A DNA stretch of 64,000 nt from Candidatus Nitrosopumilus sp. (GTDB lineage Archaea > Thermoproteota > Nitrososphaeria > Nitrososphaerales > Nitrosopumilaceae): contig JAILWG010000004.1 in NCBI GenBank assembly GCA_025699075.1, positions 62,001 to 126,000 of the forward strand, given 5' to 3'. Shown here in pieces: positions 23,663 to 32,656 of this stretch; within the stretch, counting starts at the first letter, position 1; each line of letters opens with the position of its first letter. The position numbers were made by a program, and so were the translations under genes. The notes under the pieces were generated by a model. It was not told where the DNA came from. It searched no databases and saw only the letters and a program-made list of their open reading frames with translations.

Positions 23663-24928
23663 TTGTTGGTAAATGTATTAGTAGTTGGTTCTGGCGGTCG
23701 AGAACATGCTTTGTCTTGGAAATTGTCTCAAAGCAGTAAGGTTGAAACTGTTTTTACCGCCCCTGGAAATGGCGGTACACAAAACAATGTCCCCATCGAT
23801 GTAACTGATTTAGATGGTTTGGCTGATTTTGCTCAAAAAAATAATTGTTTTACAGTAGTTGGGCCTGAAGATCCTCTTGCTGCAGGAATTGTTGATAAAT
23901 TCAATGCACTAAATCTCAAAGTTTTTGGACCCTCACAAAAAGCTGCTCAGCTTGAATCAAGTAAGATATGGGCAAAAGATTTCATGAAACGAAACAACAT
24001 TCCAACAGCTCGTTTTGAAATCTTTGATGATCCTCAAAAAGCACAAGATTATGTTAAATCCCTTGATTACAACGTGGTTGTCAAGGCTGATGGATTGGCA
24101 GCAGGTAAGGGTGTGATTGTTTGTAATAGTAATGATGAGGCAATATCTGCAATTCAAACCATTTTGGTAAAAAAGACATTTGGTGATGCTGGAAATCGTA
24201 TAATCATTGAGGAAAGAATTGATGGAATTGAGGCCTCATACATTGCACTTTCAGATGGAAATGTTGCTATTCCTATGGCTTCCAGTCAAGACCACAAGAG
24301 AATTTTTGATGATGACAAGGGCCCCAACACTGGTGGAATGGGTGCATATTCTCCAACTCCTGTAGTTGATGATTCTTTGGCAAAAATAATCCAAGAAGAG
24401 ATTATTGAAAAAACAATCCATGCAATGAACAACGAAGGAATTCCATTCAAGGGATTTTTGTATGCAGGAATTATGATTCGAGATGGCAAACCATACGTTT
24501 TAGAATACAATGTGAGAATGGGTGATCCTGAATGCCAGCCAATTACAATGAGGATGGATTTTGATTTGTATGATTATTTTGTAGCAAGTGCAGATGGTAA
24601 TCTGTCTTCTTTGCCTCCTGCATCATGGAAGTCTCAATATGCAGTCTGTGTTGTTTTGGCATCCAAAGGATATCCTGAATCTTATTCTAAAAACGATGAA
24701 ATTACTGGATTTGATTCTGTCCCTGATGGTGCCATGGTTTTTCATGCAGGTACAAAAAAATCTGATGGAAAAATTTTCTCAAATGGTGGACGTGTGTTGG
24801 GCGTTACTGCATTGGGTGATTCATTAGATTCTGCAATTACAAATGCTTATGCTGCCACTGAAAAAATCAAATGGTCTCAAAAATACAACAGAAAAGATAT
24901 TGGCAAAAAAGGTCTGTCTTATCTTTGA
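23663..24928 (+). CDS. purD: Phosphoribosylamine-glycine ligase
   Basis: Second step of purine synthesis, ATP-dependent formation of GAR. About 421 residues: N-terminal Rossmann-like domain (VLVVGSGGREHALSWKL), ATP-grasp domain with KADGLAAGKGVIV and the signature QDHKRIFDDDKGPNTGGMG, and a C-terminal GARS domain. The first codons are TTG TTG (23663, 23666), so the start is one of these; PurD usually begins just before VLVVGSGG. It overlaps the convergent MTHFS gene by 10 nt. Together with purN nearby it shows the folate-dependent purine route. Confidence 0.95.
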   Translation: MLVNVLVVGSGGREHALSWKLSQSSKVETVFTAPGNGGTQNNVPIDVTDLDGLADFAQKNNCFTVVGPEDPLAAGIVDKFNALNLKVFGPSQKAAQLESSKIWAKDFMKRNNIPTARFEIFDDPQKAQDYVKSLDYNVVVKADGLAAGKGVIVCNSNDEAISAIQTILVKKTFGDAGNRIIIEERIDGIEASYIALSDGNVAIPMASSQDHKRIFDDDKGPNTGGMGAYSPTPVVDDSLAKIIQEEIIEKTIHAMNNEGIPFKGFLYAGIMIRDGKPYVLEYNVRMGDPECQPITMRMDFDLYDYFVASADGNLSSLPPASWKSQYAVCVVLASKGYPESYSKNDEITGFDSVPDGAMVFHAGTKKSDGKIFSNGGRVLGVTALGDSLDSAITNAYAATEKIKWSQKYNRKDIGKKGLSYL

Positions 24929-25482
24929 GTTTGAAGAATTCTATCTTCTGTGGCAATCCAATCAATCAGTACATCATGCTCTGATTTTGGAATATTCTTT
25001 ATGATCTGTTTTTCTAGTGTTAATGAAATTGTTGTAATTTTATTTTCTGCTAAAAATTTGTCATAGAATCCGTGACCGTATCCAAGTCTGACTCCTGCAG
25101 GTGATATTCCTACAGTTGGAACAAGAATCACATCTAGATTGTTATCTATTGGACAATCTTCCTTTGGCTCCATTATGTCAAAACTGCCTTGCTCTAGGCT
25201 CGAAAAGCTCTCAATTTTTCTAAATTCCATTTTATCTCCTGAAACTCTAGGCAAGAAAACTTCTTTTCCTTGGCTGAGTAGTTCTTGGATGATGTCTTGC
25301 GTGAATATTTCGCTTCCTATTGGATAGTATGCGCCAACCTTTTCGGCATTTTTGAATGCGTAAATCTTCTTTATTTTTTTCTGAATTTTTTCACTTGCAA
25401 TCTTCATCAAATCAAAAGATGTGTTGTCTCTTTTCTCCAAAAGAAGATTTCGAAGTGATTCTTTTTGGGTATTATCTTCCAA
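24919..25482 (-). CDS. 5-formyltetrahydrofolate cyclo-ligase (MTHFS family)
   Basis: 187 residues. It has the family motif GVRLGYGHGFYDKFL (about 140-155), the preceding VILVPTVGISPAG, and an early basic ATP/phosphate segment (ESLRNLLLEKRDN). The enzyme recycles 5-formyl-THF to methenyl-THF. It overlaps folD by 11 nt on the same strand, so the pair forms a one-carbon folate unit. Its 3' end overlaps purD convergently. ATG start. Presence of a folate, not methanopterin, salvage enzyme is notable in an archaeon. Confidence 0.9.
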   Translation of the reverse strand: MEDNTQKESLRNLLLEKRDNTSFDLMKIASEKIQKKIKKIYAFKNAEKVGAYYPIGSEIFTQDIIQELLSQGKEVFLPRVSGDKMEFRKIESFSSLEQGSFDIMEPKEDCPIDNNLDVILVPTVGISPAGVRLGYGHGFYDKFLAENKITTISLTLEKQIIKNIPKSEHDVLIDWIATEDRILQTQR

Positions 25483-26335
25483 TTTGACTACTCAATGATG
25501 CTGCAGTTATTGTATTTTTTAAAAGCATTGCAACTGTCATGGGACCAACCCCTCCTGGGACAGGTGTTGCAAAAGATGCTTTTTGAATAATGTCATCAAA
25601 ATCTGCATCACCTACCAGTTTATCTTGGAATCTTGAAATTGCGACATCGATTACAATTGCACCTTCTTTGATCATATCTGATGTTAATTTGAATTTGTTT
25701 CTGTCTCCTACTGCTGTTACTATGATATCTGCAGATTGACATAATTCAGTCAGATTTTTTGTTTTAGAGTGGCATGTTAGAACTGTAGCATTTTTTTCTA
25801 GCAATAAATGATATAGTGGTTTTCCTACTAGGTTACTTCTATTAATTAGCACAACATTTTTTCCTTCTAAATCAATTTCGTGATAATCAAACATTTCCAT
25901 AACTCCTGATGGTGTACATGCTACTAATGCTGCTTTTTTCATTCCAAGTAATCCTGCATTATGTGGCGTCAAACCATCTACATCTTTTAATGGTGATATT
26001 CTTGAAGTCGTTGTAAATTCATCTAATTGTTTTGGTAGTGGAAGCTGGACTAAAATGCCGTGTACGGAACTATCTGCATTTAATTCATCAATAATTTTTG
26101 TCAACTCTGATTGTGTGATATCTGCATCTAGTTTGTGATCTTTGGTGATGATTCCTACCTCTTCACAAGCCTTGTGCTTATTTCTTACATATGTGGCAGA
26201 TGCTGGATTGTCTCCAATCAATACTGTGGCCAAACAAGGCGAAATTCCTTGGGCTTTTAGTTCTTCTACTGCTTTTTTGACTCTGTCTTTAACTGACTGG
26301 GCAATGATTTTTCCATCTATCTTGACTCCTACCAT
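25472..26335 (-). CDS. folD: Methylene-THF dehydrogenase / methenyl-THF cyclohydrolase (FolD)
   Basis: 287 residues. Catalytic Tyr/Lys region SATYVRNKHKACEEVG (about 46-61), VQLPLP, PLKDVDGLTPHNAG and the NAD(P)-binding NRSNLVGKPL; the C-terminus has PGGVGPMT. It interconverts methylene-, methenyl- and formyl-THF, making the formyl donor used by PurN. It is operonic with MTHFS. ATG start. Full length and all key motifs present. Confidence 0.95.
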   Translation of the reverse strand: MVGVKIDGKIIAQSVKDRVKKAVEELKAQGISPCLATVLIGDNPASATYVRNKHKACEEVGIITKDHKLDADITQSELTKIIDELNADSSVHGILVQLPLPKQLDEFTTTSRISPLKDVDGLTPHNAGLLGMKKAALVACTPSGVMEMFDYHEIDLEGKNVVLINRSNLVGKPLYHLLLEKNATVLTCHSKTKNLTELCQSADIIVTAVGDRNKFKLTSDMIKEGAIVIDVAISRFQDKLVGDADFDDIIQKASFATPVPGGVGPMTVAMLLKNTITAASLSSQIGR

Positions 26336-26427
26336 GTACAGTTTTTGATTTGTAGATATTTAATTCTTGGAATTTTTAGATGAAAATCTAGGAAAAGAAA
26401 TTAAATGGTTGTTTTTCTAGTCATGTC

Positions 26428-26712
26428 ATGTTTGTAATGATTGCAGATATTCAACTCAAAGATGGTGCTGAAGAAGATTTCAAAAAATGGTTTGCTGAAT
26501 CAAACAAAGTATTGAGCAGTTTTCCTGGATTCATTTCAAGAAAATTCCTAAAATCTTCTGATGGAAGTTATAGAATTCTAGTAGAGCATGAAAGTAAAGA
26601 GACTTTTATCAAAATGCATCAGAGTCCTGAACATGAAAAAATTCATCCAACCGGACATTCTTTCATGAGTGCAGATCCTCAGAGAAAAACTTACACTGTA
26701 GCTGCTGAATAA
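26428..26712 (+). CDS. ABM-domain small oxygenase-like protein
   Basis: 94 residues forming a single antibiotic-biosynthesis-monooxygenase (ABM, dimeric alpha-beta barrel) domain: start FVMIADIQLKDG, then FPGFISRKFLKSSDGSYRIL and a hydrophobic C-terminal strand. Such proteins include heme-degrading and quinol monooxygenases, as well as domains of unknown role. It is followed at 2 nt by a cupin gene on the same strand, suggesting a shared function in a small-molecule reaction. ATG start; substrate unknown. Confidence 0.8.
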   Translation: MFVMIADIQLKDGAEEDFKKWFAESNKVLSSFPGFISRKFLKSSDGSYRILVEHESKETFIKMHQSPEHEKIHPTGHSFMSADPQRKTYTVAAE

Positions 26713-26714
26713 AA

Positions 26715-27035
26715 TTGAAACTAGAGTATGATTTAGTCACATACCTTGAAAAAATTAAAAACAGTAACTCTTATTTTCATACTTTTATCAACAAAGAAAG
26801 CTTAGCTGCAGGTGTACTTGTTTTAAAACCTGGGGAAGAAGACACACAAACACCTCATGACAGTGACGAGGTGTACTATGTCATTTCTGGCAACGGTTTT
26901 TTGAAAATCAAAGACAAGGATTACAAGGTTTCAAAAGATAAATTGTTTTTTGTAGAAAAAGATGTAGAACATTTCTTTCATGGCAATACAAAGGAACTCA
27001 AAGTATTGTATTTCTTTGGTGGTCCTGATTCTTAG
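26715..27035 (+). CDS. Cupin-domain protein
   Basis: 106 residues with TTG start. Cupin motif 1 is seen around TPHDSDEVYYVISGNGFLKI (H-x3-E pattern) and motif 2 around VEHFFHG, giving a likely metal site of His/Glu residues. It forms a small beta-barrel. It directly follows the ABM gene and overlaps convergent purN by 4 nt. Ligand unknown. Confidence 0.8.
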   Translation: MKLEYDLVTYLEKIKNSNSYFHTFINKESLAAGVLVLKPGEEDTQTPHDSDEVYYVISGNGFLKIKDKDYKVSKDKLFFVEKDVEHFFHGNTKELKVLYFFGGPDS

Positions 27036-27649
27036 CTGATGATTGTTCTTCTTCCAGACACTTTGATTTTTTTTCTAGCAAAAAGATTCACTGCTTCCGG
27101 ATAAATTCGATGCTCTTCTTTTAGGATTTTTTTGGATAGTGACTCTTCTGTATCTTTTTCATCAACTTTTACTACTGCTTGAATGATTACAGGACCTGTG
27201 TCCATTCCTGCATCCACAAAGTGAACTGAGCATCCTGATACTTTGGCGCCGTATTCTAGTGCTTGTTTTTGTGAATTCAATCCTGGAAATGCTGGTAGTA
27301 AAGCTGGGTGTATGTTGATGATTCTGTTTTTGTATTTTTTTACAAATTCTGGACTAATTATCCTCATAAAACCTGCAAGGCATACTAGTCCGTTTTTTGG
27401 TGTTACTCCATATTTAGTCAGAATTGAGATTATTTTTTTATCGTATTCTTCTCTGGTTCCTTTGAAACCTTTACTCTCTACTACTTCAACACTGACTCCA
27501 AGTTTTTCTGCAATTTTGAGTCCTTTGGCATCTGGTTTGTTAGAGATTACTACTGCTGGATTAATTGGAATTTTCTTTTTCTTTATTGCCTTTAAGATGG
27601 ATTCCATGTTGCTCCCGCGACCTGAAATTAGAATTCCTAGATTTAGCAA
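27032..27649 (-). CDS. purN: Phosphoribosylglycinamide formyltransferase
   Basis: 205 residues, TTG start. The N-terminal ISGRGSNM phosphate loop is present, with the catalytic triad N112, H114 (NIHPALLPAFPG) and D150 (AGMDTGPVI). It transfers the formyl group from 10-formyl-THF, made via the nearby FolD, to GAR from PurD. Its 3' end overlaps the cupin gene. Family call is firm. Confidence 0.95.
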   Translation of the reverse strand: MLNLGILISGRGSNMESILKAIKKKKIPINPAVVISNKPDAKGLKIAEKLGVSVEVVESKGFKGTREEYDKKIISILTKYGVTPKNGLVCLAGFMRIISPEFVKKYKNRIINIHPALLPAFPGLNSQKQALEYGAKVSGCSVHFVDAGMDTGPVIIQAVVKVDEKDTEESLSKKILKEEHRIYPEAVNLFARKKIKVSGRRTIIS

Positions 27650-27692
27650 CTAGTCAATAGTAGATCAAACCTGCAATTTATATCAAATCGAT

Positions 27693-28688
27693 ATGATTTC
27701 ATCTTCATTGCCTAGAAAAGTCAGGATGACAAAAAATGGAATCCTGTGTGAGGTAAACGATAATCGAGTTTATCTGGATCCCAAAAACGGTGATGCAGAC
27801 GGTATCAATTTTGTATCTCATGCACATTCTGATCATCTTCCATCAAAAAACGGCGGCATAATTTTATCTTCTATTGAGACAAGCGAGATAGCAAATTTGC
27901 GCGGCTTTAAGATGGAGAATCATGTGGACTCTCTTGAAAATTTTTCTCTAGTTGACAGTGGTCACATTCTGGGTGCTAAGGGGCTACTTTTTGATGATAT
28001 TTTCTATACTGGTGATCTCTGTACCAGGGATCGTGGCTTTCTCAAAGGTGCGAAAATTCCTAAATGTAAAACCTTGATTACTGAATGCACTTTTGGATTG
28101 CCTGAATTTGTTTTCCCCAAACTTGAAGATACTCTAAAACAAGTAAATGAATTAATTTCTGAACTTTACGGAAAAGGGATACCTGTAATTTTAATGGGAT
28201 ATCAGTTGGGCAAGGCTCAAACAATTACTCAACTCTTTGGTCATTGGGGGCCGTTATTTTTCCACGATTCTGTAAAAGACATGAATTCACTTCATCAAAA
28301 ATTTGGCATTCCTCTCAAAGATGGAATTGGTCATACAGAAGCTGAAAAAAAGGGATTGCTAGAAAAAAAGCCTTGGATTATGGTAGCTCCCATGTTGTCT
28401 AGTAAAAATAAATTTGTTCAAGATATGAAATCAAAATACGGTGCTGTAACAATAGGGTTTAGTGGATGGGCGCAATCAAAAAAATTCTCATTTGGACGAC
28501 GAACCGATTATTCTATTCCAATGAGTGATCATTGTGATTATAATGAACTAATTGAAATGGTCATGCAATCTGGTGCAGAACAAGTTTACACCATACATGG
28601 ATTTGTAGATGAATTTGCTGAGGACTTGAGAAAAAGGGGCATTAGTGCGCAACCATTACTTGAGAATTCGTTAGATGATTTTACTTAG
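27693..28688 (+). CDS. Beta-lactamase-fold/beta-CASP exonuclease-like protein
   Basis: 331 residues. The metal site is HAHSDHLP (H43, H45, D47, H48). Downstream are the GHILGAKGLLF and YTGDLCTRD motifs and a late SDHCDY. It belongs to the COG1236-type, mRNA 3'-end processing/SNM1-like branch of metallo-beta-lactamase nucleases. It could act on RNA ends or DNA crosslinks; the shorter length than CPSF-type proteins and lack of KH domains favour the SNM1-like nuclease. Start at ATG 27693; ATG 27726 is an alternative. Divergent from purN with 43 nt between. Confidence 0.82.
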   Translation: MISSSLPRKVRMTKNGILCEVNDNRVYLDPKNGDADGINFVSHAHSDHLPSKNGGIILSSIETSEIANLRGFKMENHVDSLENFSLVDSGHILGAKGLLFDDIFYTGDLCTRDRGFLKGAKIPKCKTLITECTFGLPEFVFPKLEDTLKQVNELISELYGKGIPVILMGYQLGKAQTITQLFGHWGPLFFHDSVKDMNSLHQKFGIPLKDGIGHTEAEKKGLLEKKPWIMVAPMLSSKNKFVQDMKSKYGAVTIGFSGWAQSKKFSFGRRTDYSIPMSDHCDYNELIEMVMQSGAEQVYTIHGFVDEFAEDLRKRGISAQPLLENSLDDFT

Positions 28689-28917
28689 TAAATTCATTAC
28701 ACTCACAGCTTTCCACTAGACATGTTTCTGCATTCCTGATATGATCATGTGAGAAATGCTTACAATTCTCATTTTTACATATTCTTCTCTGAGCTTCTTT
28801 TTGTACTACTGCCTGTGCGATTTCATTTGCTTTGTCCTTTGTGTATCCTTTTTTATCCATATAGAAATGAACCACTCTGTTGTATAGCATCTCTGGGTTG
28901 AACTGCTTCTCTAACAA
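28681..28917 (-). CDS. Small Cys/His-rich conserved hypothetical protein
   Basis: 78 residues from TTG. An N-terminal helix (LYNRVVHFYMDKKGYTKDKA) is followed by a Cys/His array (CKNENCKHFSHDH, then CLVESCECNEF) that can hold at least one zinc. It overlaps the convergent nuclease gene by 8 nt and a further tiny Cys-rich ORF at its 5' end. An ATG at residue 10 is an alternative start. Function unknown. Confidence 0.7.
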   Translation of the reverse strand: MLEKQFNPEMLYNRVVHFYMDKKGYTKDKANEIAQAVVQKEAQRRICKNENCKHFSHDHIRNAETCLVESCECNEFTK

Positions 28918-29015
28918 TACTGTCTCTTCCTATTTCCTCTTCTAAAACTTGATCCTTTGTGGCAGTCACATTTACAGGATTCATTATTGCAAAATCCGTG
29001 ATTATTTTTAATCAT
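28911..29015 (-). CDS. Tiny Cys-rich protein (34 aa)
   Basis: ATG-started ORF of 34 codons with five Cys and two His (NNESCKCDCHKG), ending in an Arg-rich tail and CysTAG. Its last bases overlap the TTG start of the downstream Cys/His-rich gene by 7 nt. The dense ligand pattern and the overlap support it, but short ORFs of this size carry risk. Function unknown. Confidence 0.5.
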   Translation of the reverse strand: MIKNNHGFCNNESCKCDCHKGSSFRRGNRKRQYC

Positions 29016-29122
29016 ACTACACTTAGCTAATTATGATATTTGAAGGACTCTTCTTTTTGAATGATCATTTGTTTGATAAAATTGAAAAAATTTGACGTTT
29101 TTCAACTATTGGTTTTAGAAAT

Positions 29123-30412
29123 TCACCTCAAAATTACGCCTATATCCATAAGATTTGTATGAGTTGCATTTGTAATGATGTTTCCTTTTTGTTTTTGGAA
29201 GAATCTGCCTGAATCACTGTTTTTGAGAAACTCTTTCATTGTGTTCAAATCTATTTTGATATTTTCTGTAATTGCTCCTGCAAAAAGAGAGTTACCGTCA
29301 ATTCCGTCAGTTCCAATTGAAGCAATGACTATTTTTTTTAATTTCTGGGTATTTTTTAGCAGTCTTAATACTAGTTCTTGATTTCGTCCTCCCATACCTT
29401 TTCCCAGAACCTTAACTGTTGTTTCTCCTCCAAACAGAATGCAAGTCTTGTTGTCTTCTGAAATTTTTTTGAGAATTTTTGTAACTGCTTCTTTAATGTC
29501 TCCAAAAATATTCATGGTGCTTACTGTGTAACCTTTTTTTTCGGCTGTCTCTTTCATTGCCTTCAAACAATCATTGTTATTTGCAATAACAAAATTTTCA
29601 ACTTTATTTTTTTTTGGCGTCTCCAAAATTCCCTTGTTCATTCTATCTTCCAATAATTTCAAAACCTCTGATGGCATCTTCCACCTGATTTTGTATTTAT
29701 CAATGATTTCTAGCGCATCTGCATACGTGGTGTTATCCATGTATGTTGTTCCTGATGCAATTGATGAGAGATCATCTCCTTCAACATCTGACATTACTAA
29801 ACTAACTCCTTGGCATTTCATATTTTCAACTAGTTTACCTCCCTTGATTTTTGAGAGGTGCTTTCTAATGCAATTGAATTCTTGAATGCTGGCTCCTGAT
29901 TTTAGTAGAACATTTGTAACGTGAATCTTGTCTTCTAAAGTAATTTCATCAGGCATTGCAAGAAGTGATGATCCTCCACCTGATACTAGAAAAATTATCA
30001 ACTCGTTAGGTCTTTTATTTTGAACGAATTTCATGACTTCTTTTGCTGCTTTTACGCTTGTTTTGTCTGGGTTGGGATGTCTAGAATTGAAAATTTGAAA
30101 TTTTTTACCTTTGATAATGGATTTGGAACCTTTGGGAATTACAATTATCCCGCTTTTGATTGGGACTATGGCATTTAGCGCCCTTGTCATAGAATCTCCT
30201 GCTTTTCCAAAAGCAACTGAATAGATGTTTGAATATTTTTCAATATTGATTATTTTTCCGTCTATTTTGATTTCTTTAGGTGTAACATATTTTGGAATAA
30301 TGTTTTCAGGATTTGCTGCTTGAAGTCCTGCCTCTAAGATTTCCAAACAATCTTTTTTCTTATCTGTAGTTGCTAAATCATCAAAATTTTGGATAATCAC
30401 ACTGTCACTCAA
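29123..30412 (-). CDS. Glycerate 2-kinase (GckA/MOFRL type)
   Basis: 429 residues, TTG start. The N-terminal DUF4147-type domain has FLVSGGGSSLLAMP and SDVEGDDLSSIASG; the C-terminal MOFRL domain has LFGGETTVKVLGKGMGGRNQ, ending IASIGTDGIDGNS. It phosphorylates D-glycerate to 2-phosphoglycerate in archaeal branched sugar or glycerate routes. Divergent from the iron alcohol dehydrogenase, with 40 nt between that contain an AT-rich TATA-like stretch. Confidence 0.9.
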   Translation of the reverse strand: MSDSVIIQNFDDLATTDKKKDCLEILEAGLQAANPENIIPKYVTPKEIKIDGKIINIEKYSNIYSVAFGKAGDSMTRALNAIVPIKSGIIVIPKGSKSIIKGKKFQIFNSRHPNPDKTSVKAAKEVMKFVQNKRPNELIIFLVSGGGSSLLAMPDEITLEDKIHVTNVLLKSGASIQEFNCIRKHLSKIKGGKLVENMKCQGVSLVMSDVEGDDLSSIASGTTYMDNTTYADALEIIDKYKIRWKMPSEVLKLLEDRMNKGILETPKKNKVENFVIANNNDCLKAMKETAEKKGYTVSTMNIFGDIKEAVTKILKKISEDNKTCILFGGETTVKVLGKGMGGRNQELVLRLLKNTQKLKKIVIASIGTDGIDGNSLFAGAITENIKIDLNTMKEFLKNSDSGRFFQKQKGNIITNATHTNLMDIGVILR

Positions 30413-30452
30413 TAATGCAAGATATAATAATAATCAATGATGCATTTCATTC

Positions 30453-31397
30453 ATGAATACAGTACGCATTCCAAAAGTTATAAACTTTGGAGAAAATGCA
30501 CTTGGTGAAACAGAGTATCCAAAAAATGCCCTAATTGTCACAACAGTTCCTCCTGAACTTTCTGACAAATGGATTGCCAGAATGGGAATAAAGGATTACA
30601 TGTTGTATGACCAAGTAAAACCTGAGCCATCAATCGATGACGTCAATGCTGTTATTTCACAATTCAAAGACAAAGACCCATCATGTCTAATTGGACTTGG
30701 TGGAGGAAGTTCTATGGATGTAGTAAAATATGCTGCACCGGAGATGAAAAAAGATAAAATCTTAATTCCAACTACTTTTGGAACTGGAGCTGAAATGACA
30801 ACTTATTGTGTTCTGAAATTTGATGGCAAAAAGAAATTGTTACGTGAAGACAGATTTCTAGCTGATATGGCAGTTGTAGATTCCTACTTCTTAGATGGAA
30901 CTCCACAACAAGTCATAAACAATTCTGTCTGTGATGCATGTGCTCAAGCTACTGAAGGCTATGATAGCAAACTCGGTAATGACTTGACAAGAACTCTATG
31001 TAAACAAGCATTTGAGATTCTTTATGATGCAATTATGAATGACAAACCAGAAAACTATCCATACGGTTCAATGTTGTCTGGAATGGGCTTTGGTAATTGC
31101 TCAACAACTTTAGGACATGCATTGTCCTATGTGTTCTCAAACGAGGGTGTACCTCATGGATATTCATTATCCTCTTGTACTACTGTTGCACACAAGCATA
31201 ACAAATCAATCTTTTATGATAGATTCAAAGAGGCTATGGAAAAACTAGGCTTTGATAAACTAGAACTCAAAGCTGATGTTTCAGAAGCTGCAGACACCGT
31301 AATGACCGATAAAGGACATTTGGATCCAAACCCAATTCCAATATCTAAAGATGATGTCGTAAAATGTCTTGAAGATATCAAAGCAGGTAATTTGTAA
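30453..31397 (+). CDS. Iron-containing alcohol dehydrogenase-like semialdehyde reductase
   Basis: 314 residues, ATG start, shorter than the typical 380-400 of the family. NAD(P)-binding GGGSSMD is at 83-89. Fe ligand candidates are D in VCDACAQATEG and His in TLGHALSYVF and VPHGYSLS. Enzymes of this group reduce succinic or malonic semialdehyde in the thaumarchaeal 3-hydroxypropionate/4-hydroxybutyrate carbon-fixation cycle, so a role there is likely. That is inferred from family and host type. It is followed by a T-rich stretch. Confidence 0.85.
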   Translation: MNTVRIPKVINFGENALGETEYPKNALIVTTVPPELSDKWIARMGIKDYMLYDQVKPEPSIDDVNAVISQFKDKDPSCLIGLGGGSSMDVVKYAAPEMKKDKILIPTTFGTGAEMTTYCVLKFDGKKKLLREDRFLADMAVVDSYFLDGTPQQVINNSVCDACAQATEGYDSKLGNDLTRTLCKQAFEILYDAIMNDKPENYPYGSMLSGMGFGNCSTTLGHALSYVFSNEGVPHGYSLSSCTTVAHKHNKSIFYDRFKEAMEKLGFDKLELKADVSEAADTVMTDKGHLDPNPIPISKDDVVKCLEDIKAGNL

Positions 31398-31407
31398 AAA
31401 ATTCAAT

Positions 31408-31430
31408 ATTTTTTACTTTTTTTCTATTTT
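31408..31430 (+). terminator. T-rich terminator after the iron alcohol dehydrogenase
   Basis: Runs of T (T6, T7, T4) begin about 11 nt after the stop, with no hairpin. This matches the U-rich terminators used by archaeal RNA polymerase. Position-based call. Confidence 0.5.
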
Positions 31431-31490
31431 ATTGATAAAGTGCGAAATTGGCAGCTTGCTGAAACTTTTTATTCTAATACTCTGACGTAG

Positions 31491-32597
31491 ATGTACTTGA
31501 CTGATAAAAAAATCAAATTTGGTATTCAAAATGGCCTAAATGTTGCAAGGGCTGGCTATACTGAAGATCAAATATTGACAGCATGTATGCTTGCTGATAA
31601 AACTGGTTATGATTCTATTTTCTATATGGATCACACAAATGTCCCACAGTGGAAAAATGCCATTGTTTTAGATCCTTGGGTTATGTTGTCTGCAATTGCT
31701 GCAGTTACAAATAATGTGGAATTGGGAACTTGTGTAACTGATGCAATTAGACGTCATCCATCAAATATCGCACTAGCTGCAATTACTCTTGATAGAGTTT
31801 CTAAAGGTAGAGCAATTTTGGGAATTGGTGCCGGTGAAGCCCAGAACCTAAAAGAATTTTGCATTCCATTTGAAAAACCTGTTTCAAAATGGGAAGAACA
31901 AATTGAAACTATTCATAAATTATACCAATCAACTCCTGATAACACTGTAGATTATAATGGAAAATACTATCAGCTTGAAGGTGCTTGCTTGCAAGCCCCT
32001 CCGATAAGAAAACCACGCCCACCAACTTACATGGCCTCTGGTGGTAAACGTACACTTGCATTAACTGGAAAACTCGGTGATGGATGGTTACCAATCGGTT
32101 ACACTCCTGAATTATTTGAAGATCATAAAAAACAAATCGAGAGTGCAATGAATGAAAACAACAGAACTCAAGAAGAAAAAGATAATTTCCAGTTTGCATT
32201 GGATATTGATGTTTACTTTTCTGAAGATGCAGAAGCATCATGGGCAAAAATGAAAGAAGCAGTTAAAGTAAGTCTGTTCAAGCCTGAGGTTTTAAGAGTT
32301 CACGGGTTAAAAGAAATTGAAGGATTTGACTTTGTAAAATACTTTACAGAATATTCAATGTCTGATCAGAGCTGGATTGTAAAGATGAGAGAAGCTGCAA
32401 CTAAAATTCCTGATGCTGTTGCACGTTCATCTACTGCTGTTGGCACCCCTGAAGATATTATTCCGACATTTGAAAGATTCATGGATGCTGGTGTCAATCA
32501 CTTTGTGATTAGATTCTGGGGTAAGAACTACTTTGGTTCTATTGACAAGTTTGCAAGCCATGTAATGCCTGCATTACGTGAAAAAGCCAAACAATAA
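31491..32597 (+). CDS. LLM-class flavin/F420-dependent oxidoreductase (Mer-like)
   Basis: 368 residues, ATG start. A luciferase-like TIM barrel with motifs YDSIFYMDHTNVPQW, ELGTCVTDAIRRHPSNIA, GRAILGIGAGEAQNL and YMASGGKRTLAL. The nearest well-known archaeal relatives are methylenetetrahydromethanopterin reductase (Mer) and F420-dependent dehydrogenases; thaumarchaea make F420. The specific substrate cannot be told, and a role in lipid, sugar or one-carbon redox is possible. Own transcript, 93 nt after the alcohol dehydrogenase. Confidence 0.85.
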   Translation: MYLTDKKIKFGIQNGLNVARAGYTEDQILTACMLADKTGYDSIFYMDHTNVPQWKNAIVLDPWVMLSAIAAVTNNVELGTCVTDAIRRHPSNIALAAITLDRVSKGRAILGIGAGEAQNLKEFCIPFEKPVSKWEEQIETIHKLYQSTPDNTVDYNGKYYQLEGACLQAPPIRKPRPPTYMASGGKRTLALTGKLGDGWLPIGYTPELFEDHKKQIESAMNENNRTQEEKDNFQFALDIDVYFSEDAEASWAKMKEAVKVSLFKPEVLRVHGLKEIEGFDFVKYFTEYSMSDQSWIVKMREAATKIPDAVARSSTAVGTPEDIIPTFERFMDAGVNHFVIRFWGKNYFGSIDKFASHVMPALREKAKQ

Positions 32598-32656
32598 GGC
32601 GTTCTTTACTATAACATACAGTAAATCATTTAGTTTACTATGTTCTAGATGTTGTG

